From positions 1 through 64,000 of the forward strand of contig JAGYIV010000011.1 in assembly GCA_018402345.1 (NCBI GenBank): a DNA stretch of 64,000 nucleotides. Reading direction: 5' to 3'. This document shows, piece by piece, positions 1 through 6,871 of the stretch. Position 1 is the first letter of the stretch; every line of letters begins with the position of its first letter. The DNA comes from Terrimicrobiaceae bacterium. GTDB taxonomy: Bacteria > Verrucomicrobiota > Verrucomicrobiia > Chthoniobacterales > Terrimicrobiaceae. The translations under genes and the position numbers were made by a program. Below the pieces are notes generated by a model that saw only the letters and a list, made by a program, of their open reading frames with translations, was not told the DNA's origin and made no database searches.

Positions 1-10
1 GGGGTCCCGC

Positions 11-187
11 TCATTTTTCTTTCCTCGGGCGTGGGGCTCGGGCGGACTCGGGCAGGAACTCAACGACTTTGCCGTCTTTCCAGACAACCATCGGAACGCC
101 CATGAGCCGGTGTTTCTCGGCGGCTTTCTCCACCGCCCTCTTCATGACTTTGGAGATTTCCTGAATGCGTTGATGGGCGGTTTTCAT
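11..187 (-). CDS. Small 58-aa protein coupled to the Abi gene
   Basis: The start ATG (185-187) overlaps the TGA of the Abi-family gene upstream as ATGA, which implies translational coupling and decides the start. The protein has an N-terminal basic, helix-prone stretch (MKTAHQRIQEISKVMKRA) and a short C-terminal half (GVPMVVWKDGKVVEF) ending in a Pro/Arg/Lys tail. I do not recognise the family. The 'VVWKDGKV' turn resembles the C-terminus of short antitoxin-like proteins found next to toxins, but that is only a resemblance. Its position directly behind a HEPN-type toxin candidate makes a partner or antitoxin role plausible. Length and coupling support a real gene. Confidence 0.6.
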   Translation of the reverse strand: MKTAHQRIQEISKVMKRAVEKAAEKHRLMGVPMVVWKDGKVVEFLPESARAPRPRKEK

Positions 188-1071
188 GGCAGGTGTTTTC
201 TCCAAAGGTCGCGTTCCCGCCAATCCTCCGGAAAACCCATGTGCGGTGTGATGTCCCATGAATGGGCGCCCAGGAGCTTGATCAGGCGATTTGTCCAATG
301 CTGGCCGGGCTCAATGATATCGAGGAGGTAGGTGAGGACCACGAGTGTGTTGTAGATCGCACGGGACTCGGAATGGAATTGTGCGAGCAGCGTGGCGGGC
401 TTTTTGCGGGGCAGGGTGAAGGTCACGGCGAAGCGGCGGTTCCAGAGCCGGGCGTGGTGGGCGCAGGAGTTGCGAACAACGGTCAGGTGGTGCAAAAAGG
501 AGCGGAGGACTTTTTCGTCGAACCCGTAGGCATCCGCGATGGCTTGCCTGTCCGCTGGCGCGGCCAGGTTGTCATAGAAGGCCGAGAGTTGGCCAAGGCT
601 CATCACTTCGCAAACCATCCAAACGGGTGGGCGCGCGGTGCCGGTGCCGCGGTGCGACCTCAAAAAATCCTCGGTGCTGCGGCGAATCTCTGTGTCGATG
701 TTGGAAAGCGTCTTTTGATGTGTGGCAGCCTCACGGTGGATGGCGGGATTTTCGTAGGATTGTGGTCCATGCGCGTGGGCGAGAACATAGGCCCATCGTG
801 TCCGGAACGAGATTTCACAGCGCTCGATGGCGTCGAGCATGAGAATCCGGAAGAGGTGGTCGAATCGGTAGATTTCCCAGAGGCTATCGAAGTGGCTGCC
901 GGGGGAGAAAGTATCTGTGCCGGGGATTTGGAAGGGGTGGCGGTAGCAGTTCAAGCGAAAGTAATTCGCGTGGGCAAGCCGATGAAGGGCGAGTGCGCGG
1001 TTGCTGACAACAAGGCCTCTGGATTCCAGGAGAACAAGCTGCTGCTCGAAAGTGGCAGGCTGCTTCGACAT
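184..1071 (-). CDS. Abi family (Abi_2/AbiD-AbiF) HEPN-type abortive infection protein
   Basis: This 295-aa protein matches the Abi_2 pattern: an N-terminal 'FEQQLVLLESRGLVVSN' with a following 'LHRLAHANYFRL', a central 'FDHLFRILMLDAIERCEISFRT' helix, and a C-terminal 'VVRNSCAHHARLWNR'. The last segment contains R200-x4-H205, the R-x4-6-H signature of HEPN ribonucleases. Proteins of this family abort phage infection, probably by cleaving RNA. The stop overlaps the ATG of a 58-aa gene, so the two form a two-gene unit. It lies at the edge of an island of phage-type domain proteins. The family call is firm; its target and activity here are inferred. Confidence 0.88.
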   Translation of the reverse strand: MSKQPATFEQQLVLLESRGLVVSNRALALHRLAHANYFRLNCYRHPFQIPGTDTFSPGSHFDSLWEIYRFDHLFRILMLDAIERCEISFRTRWAYVLAHAHGPQSYENPAIHREAATHQKTLSNIDTEIRRSTEDFLRSHRGTGTARPPVWMVCEVMSLGQLSAFYDNLAAPADRQAIADAYGFDEKVLRSFLHHLTVVRNSCAHHARLWNRRFAVTFTLPRKKPATLLAQFHSESRAIYNTLVVLTYLLDIIEPGQHWTNRLIKLLGAHSWDITPHMGFPEDWRERDLWRKHLP

Positions 1072-1260
1072 TTAGTGGACCGCCGGCGGGCAAAAAAAGT
1101 AACCCGCCTGGTGCGCATCGTGGAGAGGCGTGGCGGGTGTTGTTAAGTAGAAAGTGACCAGGCGTGTTTGCGGTGTCAAATGGAAAGTCTTGGATGCAGC
1201 GGCGAAAGTGGCTGCCGAGGCATGACCAATACAATGCCCAGCGGGGCGCTCAGATGAAGC

Positions 1261-1331
1261 CGTGCGGAGTGTGCGTTTCCAAGAAAGGTTCATGGTTTGG
1301 GTTAATTCGAAATGCGAAATGGGGAATGCGG
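1261..1331. repeat. Dispersed repeat A, copy 1
   Basis: About 71 bp that recurs at 5046-5115 with a few substitutions and a 1-2 base indel. The shared core includes 'gaaaggttcatggt' followed by 'ttaattcgaaatgcgaaatg'. A fragment of the same text ('caggaaaggttcatggttt') is at about 3708-3724. All copies sit between accessory genes. Confidence 0.85.
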
Positions 1332-1353
1332 CGAGGCCGCTGTGGCGGAGGAA

Positions 1354-1425
1354 TGATAGCGGAGGACGGAGGTGGTTGCGCCGCCGTGGCGCGTGGCTTG
1401 TAACGAGTGGCGGGTGAAGAAAAGG
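1354..1425. repeat. Dispersed repeat B, copy 1
   Basis: Starts 'tgatagcggagga', contains the GC-rich palindromic core 'gcgccgccgtggcgc' and ends 'gtaacgagtggcgggtgaag'. The second copy is 3821-3931, which carries about 35 extra bases in its middle. It lies just behind the ORF6N gene. Confidence 0.85.
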
Positions 1426-1456
1426 AGGAAAAAGGCATGGGTGGAAGTTTTAAGAA

Positions 1457-2377
1457 TTAAGTTTTAAGGAGTGGTGTTGCAGGGAGGCGAGAGAGGATTT
1501 CCGGTGCCAGGGAGTCGAGTTTGGAGAATGCGAAGCATTGTTTTCCGAGGTCTTTCATGGAGGCTCCGAGGTGGTAGAGGTCCTGCTTGTCTGTGATGAG
1601 GAACCGGTCGTGGAAGCCCTCGAGGGTATGGATCGCGATGGGTGGGTATTTGGCGTTGTGTGCTTTTCGAGATCCAAGGCGAGTTGGCGGCTGATTTTGC
1701 GTGTGAAAATGGTGGCGCTGGTGGAAGCGTGGCGTTTGGCGAGCAGCAGCAGGACGGACTCGTTCACATAGTTGTCCACAAGGAGGATCGAGCTTTTCGC
1801 CTTGCGGATGAGGGAGGCGACGAAGGCGTAGGCGTCGAATATCTGGCCGTTGAAAAAGATGCCTTGCGCGGGGGGTATGGTTGCCATGGTTTTCGAGCAA
1901 CGAGAAAATTTTCTCGATTTTTTGATCGGAGAAGACTTGGCGGCGTTCGACTTGGTCGAGACGCTCGAAAATCTTGGCATGGTGGAGGATGAATTTGCGC
2001 ATGGCCACGAAGGCCCTCATGATTTGGATGCCCACATCGACGGCGCGTTCGCTGCGCAACACGGCGGTGAGCGCGGCCACGCCCTCCTCGGTGAAGGCAT
2101 ATGGCAGATAGCCTCCCAAGTGGCGGGAGGAAGGTATCGCATTTTGCGATACCAACTCGTCGACCTCGCTTCGGGTGAGCTGAAACATGAAGTCCGGAGG
2201 AAAGCGATTGGCGTTCCTTTTTACCTGCTCGCGCAGGCGGATGGGTTTGACTTCAAAAAACACAGCCAAATCGCGATCAAGCAGGACTTGCGCCCCACGG
2301 AGAGTGAGAATCCGCTCCGCAACTTGATGGGGAGTCGGTGCTTCGATGAGAGTCACAGACTGGCTTTCAGCCGGCAT
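1457..2377 (-). CDS. ORF6N domain protein with PLD-like C-terminus, internally out of frame
   Basis: The N-terminal domain ('ILTLRGAQVLLDRDLA', then 'NANRFPPDFMFQLT' and 'YAFTEEGVAALTAVL') is the ORF6N DNA-binding-associated domain of phage regulators. The C-terminus 'FHDRFLITDKQDLYHLGAS' resembles the half-active-site segment of PLD-like proteins. Between them about 75 residues are low-complexity Arg/His/Pro, whereas another frame of the same strand reads a natural sequence there ('GIFFNGQIFDAYAFVASL'). One extra base in the C6 tract at 1870-1875 shifts the frame. An extra CA dinucleotide at 1656-1661 restores it. The start chosen is MPAESQ at 2377; a GTG at 2413 is possible but lies inside a palindrome. 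Confidence 0.8.
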   Translation of the reverse strand: MPAESQSVTLIEAPTPHQVAERILTLRGAQVLLDRDLAVFFEVKPIRLREQVKRNANRFPPDFMFQLTRSEVDELVSQNAIPSSRHLGGYLPYAFTEEGVAALTAVLRSERAVDVGIQIMRAFVAMRKFILHHAKIFERLDQVERRQVFSDQKIEKIFSLLENHGNHTPRARHLFQRPDIRRLRLRRLPHPQGEKLDPPCGQLCERVRPAAARQTPRFHQRHHFHTQNQPPTRLGSRKAHNAKYPPIAIHTLEGFHDRFLITDKQDLYHLGASMKDLGKQCFAFSKLDSLAPEILSRLPATPLLKT

Positions 2378-2408
2378 GGTGTTTTTAAAAATTGAGATTC
2401 GTAGGGTA

Positions 2409-2423
2409 GTCACAAATTGTGAC
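2409..2423. promoter_or_regulatory. 15-bp perfect palindrome upstream of ORF6N gene
   Basis: GTCACAA-A-TTGTGAC is a perfect inverted repeat centred about 40 bases before the chosen ORF6N start. Its position and symmetry fit an operator for a dimeric DNA-binding protein, possibly autoregulation. This is inferred from symmetry only. Confidence 0.4.
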
Positions 2424-2650
2424 CACCTGCTCTTTTTCGGTTAATTTTGGAAAAGTTTGAGCCCCAGAGGAAGAAAAGGATGAAGTATGGTGGCGGGTAA
2501 AGAGCGGAACTGATTTTGGATTGGAGCTAACGGCGCGTTGCGCCTGAATCTTGGGTCCGCTCGGCGATCCGCCCCTACCTTGTAAACGAATGCTCGACTC
2601 GGATGCCACGGCGCTGACGACGCATCGCCCTCCAGTTTTTGCGCTTGGGA

Positions 2651-3694
2651 TCACTTCTTTTTCCTCCGGGGTTTGGGAGCGGGAGATTGGGGGAGTTGCT
2701 GAATGGCTTGCTCAAAGTCGGCGTCCACGGGGCGGGGTTGCGAGTCGAGAAACAACCGATACCGCTGGAATTCCAGCTCCGCTTTTGCTTTTGCCTGCTC
2801 GGCGGAGATTTTTCCGGCGTGGTTCAGCAACTCATGCTCGGAGAGTTTCAGGAACTCGTCGAGCTTGGCAATCCAATCGCGCATCGTCATGACCTTGCGC
2901 TGCAAGGCGCGGAGTTCGGCAAATTCGATGTAGGCTGTGACGATCCGGTTGAGCGTTTCGAGTTCCGGTGCGTCGAGGTAGTTCTTGGCGATGGAGACAT
3001 CCTCCTTGCGGATGATGCCGCCGGGGCGCGTGGTTTGCAGGCCCATGAAGGGCTTCTCGGCATCCGCCCGCGCATGGATCACCTCGGCCGCCGTCCGCCC
3101 GTGGGCCGCCCAATGCATTTTGTTTTGCACCGTGGCGAAGAACTGCTGCGACATCTCGGCGTTTGGCGTGTAGTCGACACTCGTCGCGTAAATATCCAGA
3201 ACCTTCTGGTGGAAGAGCCGTTCTGAGGAGCGGATGTCGCGGATGCGCTCGAGTTGCTCGTCGAAGTAATCCTTCTGGCCCTCACCGGGGGGATTCTTGA
3301 GCCGCTCGTCGTCCATGGTGAAGCCTTTGACGAGGTATTCGTTCAATCGGCCGATGGCCCATTGGCGGAACTGCGTGCCCCGGTGGCTGCGCACGCGAAA
3401 GCCGACGGCGAGGATGGCGTCCAAGTTGTAATGCTCGATCTCTCGAGCAACCTCCCGGTTGCCCTCGGTTCGAACTATTCGGAATTTCCGAATAGTTGCC
3501 CCCGGCGCCAGCTCCCCCGCGGCGTAAATGCCTTTTAGGTGCTCGTTCACTGTCGGCACGGTGACTTGGAATAGCTCGGAAATGAGCGCCTGCGTCAGCC
3601 ACAAGGTCTCGTTCTCAAACCGGCATTGGATGCGGGTGCGGCCATCCTCAGTCTGGTAGAGGATGATTTCGGAATCCGGCAAGGGGTCGGACAT
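2651..3694 (-). CDS. RhuM family (virulence RhuM) protein
   Basis: 347 aa. The N-terminus 'EIILYQTEDGRTRIQCRFE' followed by 'ETLWLTQALISELFQV' and 'VNEHLKGIY' is the conserved opening of RhuM proteins. The middle holds 'REIEHYNLDAILAVGFRV' and 'GTQFRQWAIGRLNEYL', also diagnostic. The family is named after a Salmonella pathogenicity-island gene and is common in genomic islands. The biochemical role is unknown; a DNA-binding/regulatory activity linked to phage-type repressors is the usual inference. The C-terminus is a Lys/Arg tail (KPRRKKK). The gene is intact and alone between repeat-bearing spacers. Confidence 0.9.
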   Translation of the reverse strand: MSDPLPDSEIILYQTEDGRTRIQCRFENETLWLTQALISELFQVTVPTVNEHLKGIYAAGELAPGATIRKFRIVRTEGNREVAREIEHYNLDAILAVGFRVRSHRGTQFRQWAIGRLNEYLVKGFTMDDERLKNPPGEGQKDYFDEQLERIRDIRSSERLFHQKVLDIYATSVDYTPNAEMSQQFFATVQNKMHWAAHGRTAAEVIHARADAEKPFMGLQTTRPGGIIRKEDVSIAKNYLDAPELETLNRIVTAYIEFAELRALQRKVMTMRDWIAKLDEFLKLSEHELLNHAGKISAEQAKAKAELEFQRYRLFLDSQPRPVDADFEQAIQQLPQSPAPKPRRKKK

Positions 3695-4059
3695 CAGAGA
3701 GTTTTCAGGAAAGGTTCATGGTTTCAAAGCGGCCTCGTTTTGTCTGCGGTCATTTCCATGCAGCCTCGGTTGGGTGATGTCGCAAAAGCTGCAACAGGCC
3801 TTCGACCAATGGCGGAGGACTGATAGCGGAGGATGGAGGTGGTTGCGCCGCCGTGGCGCGCCCCAGTGGAATAAAAAAACAGGATTCCACGGGGCAAGGT
3901 GGCGTGTAACGAGTGGCGGGTGAAGAAAAGGGAGGCAGGGTGAATTTTGGATGTTGAATTCCGGCTCGACCCTCGACTGCTGGCTCTCTCGACGGCTGCT
4001 CGCCCTCGCCTCTCGACGATTGTGGATTTTGAGTGATGGATTTGAGATGGAGGGGGGCA
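3695..4059. other. Intergenic spacer with repeat B copy 2
   Basis: No gene seen. It contains a fragment of repeat A near 3708-3724, repeat B copy 2 (3821-3931), and AT-richer text with 'gatgttgaattc' and 'gatggatttgag' that echoes the spacer near 4975-5035. Confidence 0.6.
3821..3931. repeat. Dispersed repeat B, copy 2
   Basis: Matches 1354-1425 at both ends. Relative to that copy it has about 35 additional bases between the 'gccgccgtggcgcg' core and the 'gtaacgagtggcgggtgaag' end. Either copy 1 has lost the segment or copy 2 has gained it. Confidence 0.85.
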
Positions 4060-4877
4060 TTATTTCAGGCGTTTGGGATTGTTTGCTGCGAGCAGGGTGC
4101 GCATCTGGGTGATTGCGATCTCATTCAGCTCAAGGAGTCGCTCGGACTGGCCCAGACCTTGGCGGATGAGGACGGAATTGAGGCTCTCGAGATTTGTGAG
4201 GACGACAAGTTGCTCAAGCGGCGCATGGTCGCGGATGTTGCCTTCGGCATCGGGATGGGCATCGCGCCATTGCTTCGCGGTCTCGCCGAACAGAGCAACA
4301 TTGAGCAGGTCGGCTTCGTTGGCATAAACGAGCGATGCTTGGGCCTTGGTGAGTGTCGGCGGCAAGAGTGTTTCTTTGATGGCGTCGGTGTGGATGCGGT
4401 AGTTGATCTTAGCGAGGGTGCGTGGAGGCTCCAATCGAGCTTCAGACGGCTGTTTTCGTCCTCTTTAAGCCGCTGAAATTCGGTGATGAGTTTGAACTCG
4501 GGGCTGAGCCAAGATCCAAACTCGAACGCGATGTCTTTGTGGGCGTAAGTGCCGCCGTATCGGCCGGCACTGGCAATGAGCCCTTTGGCCCCTGTCAGGT
4601 GGATCCACTTTTTGGCCGAAAGGAAGAAGCTATTTCGACCGGCCTCATTTCCAATTCCCTCGAATTCGGGGGAATTAAAATGAGGGTTGTTGATGCGCTC
4701 CCAGACTCCAAGGAATAGAATGGTGTCTTTGTTTTTGAGCCACTGTTCGATGAGCGCGCCGGCACCGTCGAAATTGCGCACCATGTCAGTGAGGGAGATG
4801 TAGTCGCCCTCGGGCCGGGGCATTATGCCGATCGTTGTTCCCTGGACAGTGATGGTGATTTGTTTGGATTTACTCAT
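4060..4877 (-). pseudogene. KilA-N domain protein, frameshifted
   Basis: The first ~150 residues are a KilA-N domain: 'GDYISLTDMVRNFDG', 'GVWERINNPHFNSPEF', 'GLIASAGRYGGTYAHKDIA' and 'FGSWLSPEFKLITEFQRLK'. KilA-N domains bind DNA in phage and viral regulators. After 'RLKLDW' (about 4430) the frame runs into meaningless Ser/Thr/Pro text. The other frame continues the family sequence 'RTLAKINYRIHTDAIKETL' through to the stop at 4060. Adding one base at about 4422-4424 restores a ~272-aa product of the usual length. The start MSKSKQIT overlaps the stop of a short upstream frame as ATGA. It is either a recent pseudogene or a sequencing error. Confidence 0.85.
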
Positions 4878-4975
4878 TTTTTCTCTGCTTCGAAGTTTCC
4901 GAGGACTTCGCCGATTACCACGGTGTAGTTGAGATTTCCGTGGTCGAGGTCCACATCGGGCAGGAAGACGGTCAA
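4874..4975 (-). CDS. Possible 33-aa remnant overlapping the KilA-N start
   Basis: A frame starting at TTG (4973-4975) encodes a 33-aa peptide ('LTVFLPDVDLDHGNLNY' then 'VVIGEVLGNFEAEKK') that ends in a TGA overlapping the KilA-N ATG. The composition is protein-like, and the overlap matches the coupling seen elsewhere in the island. It could be the C-terminal stub of a gene whose 5' part was replaced by repeat text. Family not recognised. Confidence 0.35.
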   Translation of the reverse strand: MTVFLPDVDLDHGNLNYTVVIGEVLGNFEAEKK

Positions 4976-5045
4976 TGATGGATGTTGAATGTTGGATGGT
5001 GGATTCATTCAGAATTCAAAATTGCTCATTCAAAATTTCGCAGCC

Positions 5046-5115
5046 CGTGCGGAGGGTGCGTTTCCAGGAAAGGTTCATGGTCGGGTTAATTCGAAATGCG
5101 AAATGGGGAATGCGG
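5046..5115. repeat. Dispersed repeat A, copy 2
   Basis: Near-identical to 1261-1331, including the 'cgtgcggag', 'gaaaggttcatggt' and 'attcgaaatgcgaaatgggg' parts. It lies directly behind the NYN nuclease gene, preceded by AT-rich filler ('attcaaaattgctcattcaa'). Confidence 0.85.
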
Positions 5116-5139
5116 AATTTTTATGGAGCGTGAGAAAAG

Positions 5140-5760
5140 TCACCATGCCGGTGGTTTGTGGAACTGCCCCTGTGAACCGCTAAGCGGGTTCGAAAAAAGT
5201 GAGGCCTCAAGGACACCTCGGCGGATTTGCTTGTAGAAATCGACTTGCGGTTCGAGCGCGTAGCTGACGCGTTTTTGGGGGTTGATCAAGCCTACTATCT
5301 TTTGAAAGCGGCGGCGGACAATCTTGATCGACTCAAGCAGGTCGGAGTCATTCGAAACAACCACCGCGCAATCCATGGTATTCTCGAAAGCATCCATCAT
5401 CAAAGCAACGGCAAGGTTCACATCGGACCCCTTTTCCTCGGTCTTCAGCACATCAACCATCACCGGCGGTTGCTCCAACGGAAACAGGGGCATCTTTTTT
5501 ACGCTCTGCAAAAACACACCGAGGTGAATGTCGATCAGGGGCAATGTCCGTAATGCCCTCAAATAAGTGTGCTCACGCGTGGTTTTATCGGGATCAGCCG
5601 GGTCCGGCTTGATCAAGGCGGAAAAATATCGCACGCGGTGAATCTCATGCCCGGGCAGCAGCAAGTTGCACACCGCATATGGATTGACCCAGCGAATGCC
5701 AAACTTCCGGCAAGCACCGTAGTAAAAGTTGAAGCCATCGATGTAGACAATGGTCTTCAT
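5140..5760 (-). CDS. NYN/PIN-like ribonuclease domain protein (LabA/DUF88 type)
   Basis: 206 aa, starting at MKTIVYIDGFNFYYG. D8 in 'YIDGFNFYYGA' and the later 'KGSDVNLAVALMMDAF' and 'VVVSNDSDLLESI' supply the conserved acidic residues of the NYN (PIN-like) metal-dependent RNase fold. The start is fixed by an ATGA overlap with the upstream DUF1016-like gene, although the frame stays open to 5925. Standalone NYN proteins act on RNA, and some belong to defence or toxin-antitoxin loci. Here it is the last gene of a three-gene overlapping cluster. The fold call is strong; the target is unknown. Confidence 0.85.
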   Translation of the reverse strand: MKTIVYIDGFNFYYGACRKFGIRWVNPYAVCNLLLPGHEIHRVRYFSALIKPDPADPDKTTREHTYLRALRTLPLIDIHLGVFLQSVKKMPLFPLEQPPVMVDVLKTEEKGSDVNLAVALMMDAFENTMDCAVVVSNDSDLLESIKIVRRRFQKIVGLINPQKRVSYALEPQVDFYKQIRRGVLEASLFSNPLSGSQGQFHKPPAW

Positions 5761-6359
5761 GGAAAAAAGCAGGGGCCGCGCCTTTCGGAAACGGCCCCGC
5801 GTCCTTTCGCCGAAGCTACTCGGAGGGATGAATGGGATAAGTTGGCTTGGAGAGTTGCGCTCGTCAAGGGATGAAAACTTTTTGCAAAACTCCGATTTGG
5901 CAATTGGGGCACGGATCGTGACCAAATTGAAAAGGGGTGGTGAGACGGCGCCTGCGTCGATGCGGTGGTGGGGGCCTGAATCAATTGTGCCGCAGGCTGC
6001 GGCACAATTCCATCCGACTGGTTTTGATCGCCCTGCAAAAGTGACGCAGGTTGCGGCACTTTCTCGGCCATGGCGGGATACTCCCGGAAAAATCGTAACA
6101 TCCGCTTGAGATTCCGCTCGGAGAATCCCTTTTCCTCGGGGAGTTCGTTTTTCAAATCTACGGCGAGCTTTGGAATGACTCCAGCGCCCCAGCCCTCGCG
6201 TTCCTGTCTCGCAGCGATCATGCGGCCGATATCCCAGTAAAGGAGAATCATCTCGGCATTGGCAGAGAGTGCCGCACGCTTCTGGGCGGCCCGAATGCGG
6301 CTTTTGATCTCAGCAAGAAGATCGCGATAGATCGCGAGTTGTGGGGTGATTTCCGACAT
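5757..6359 (-). CDS. DUF1016 (YhcG-type) N-terminal domain protein, truncated
   Basis: Residues 1-105 match the N-terminal domain of YhcG/DUF1016 proteins: 'IYRDLLAEIKSRIRAAQ', 'LYWDIGRMIAARQEREGWG' and 'FSERNLKRMLRFFREYP'. In full-length members a PDDEXK nuclease domain follows. Here the family sequence fades after about residue 110 and the last ~90 residues are Ser/Ala/Pro-rich without the nuclease motifs, so the catalytic half is missing. The start overlaps the stop of the DUF4236 gene (TGATG) and the stop overlaps the NYN start (ATGA). Either a broken gene or an adaptor retaining only the N-terminal domain. Confidence 0.8.
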   Translation of the reverse strand: MSEITPQLAIYRDLLAEIKSRIRAAQKRAALSANAEMILLYWDIGRMIAARQEREGWGAGVIPKLAVDLKNELPEEKGFSERNLKRMLRFFREYPAMAEKVPQPASLLQGDQNQSDGIVPQPAAQLIQAPTTASTQAPSHHPFSIWSRSVPQLPNRSFAKSFHPLTSATLQANLSHSSLRVASAKGRGAVSERRGPCFFP

Positions 6360-6502
6360 CAGTTCTTGGCTTTGTTTTTGCGGCCTCGGGAGGTGGTGCC
6401 AACACGGAAGCCACGGCCACCCCCGGAATAGCCAACGCCAGACTTACTCAGATTCACTCGGAACGGGCCGAGGTTCACAGATTTTCGGTAGTAGAAGCCC
6501 AT
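6359..6502 (-). CDS. DUF4236 domain small protein
   Basis: 47 aa. The sequence opens MGFYYRKSVNLGPFRVNLSK and continues SGVGYSGGGRGFRVGTTSRG, the DUF4236 signature, then ends in a basic tail (RKNKAKN). It is at the short end for the family, whose members often carry extra domains after this motif. The TGA shares one base with the ATG of the DUF1016-like gene (TGATG), so it is the first gene of an overlapping trio. Function unknown. Confidence 0.8.
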   Translation of the reverse strand: MGFYYRKSVNLGPFRVNLSKSGVGYSGGGRGFRVGTTSRGRKNKAKN

Positions 6503-6621
6503 CAGATCCGAGGAACAGTGGCTTGGAAGGAAGCAGCGGGCATGAGGGTTAGTTCAGCTTTTTCGATGGCTACGGGCAATTGGAAACCTGAAGAATTTCA
6601 CTCGTCATCTGCGCACAAAAT

Positions 6622-6871
6622 CGGAGAGCCGCTCCCCCATCCGAACCGTGCGTGCGGATTTCCCGCACACGGCTCTCCAGTTGTGAGTTTGCCGGCTCCT
6701 CTGTTGCCAGAATTTCGTCGGACGCCAGACCAGAGGCTCCGAGGACTTGCAGGATTTCCCTCCCCGGCTCTGGCTTCTTCGACGCACCACAATAATGCTT
6801 TGGCTTCCCCAAGGCTCGTCTCGGAAGGACTCAGACTTTCACTGGTTGTTTTCATCTATGTGCGTTCGCAC
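6622..6871 (-). ncRNA. Group II intron remnant (domain V intact, no ORF)
   Basis: Read on the minus strand, 6675-6643 form a textbook domain V: GAGCCGTGTGCGG, GAAA tetraloop, TCCGCACGCACGGTTC. It carries the AGC triad and the two-base bulge. Upstream on the same strand a GTGCG 5'-end motif lies at 6871-6867, followed by 'CCAGTGAAAGTCTG' and 'CGAGCCTTGGGGAAGCC', which resemble domain I text of bacterial introns. Only ~190 bases separate the two ends, far too few for domains I-IV or a reverse transcriptase, so most of the intron is gone. GGAGAGCC before and GGCTCTCC after domain V can pair. The 3' end is not resolved. Confidence 0.72.

Larger units (their letters stand above)
1072..1456. other. 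Intergenic spacer with dispersed repeats
   Basis: No convincing gene. The stretch carries one copy of repeat A (1261-1331) and one of repeat B (1354-1425), both found again elsewhere in the first 5.2 kb. It separates the Abi pair from the ORF6N gene. Short open frames here lack recognisable products. Confidence 0.6.

Noticed and set aside
262-1146. Long plus-strand open frame opposite the Abi gene
   Set aside because: Its translation is Gly/Glu/Val-rich text typical of an antisense reading, while the minus strand has clear Abi_2 motifs.
6598-6855. 85-codon minus-strand frame inside the intron remnant
   Set aside because: It runs through domain V and domain I-like ribozyme text; no reverse transcriptase or maturase motif.
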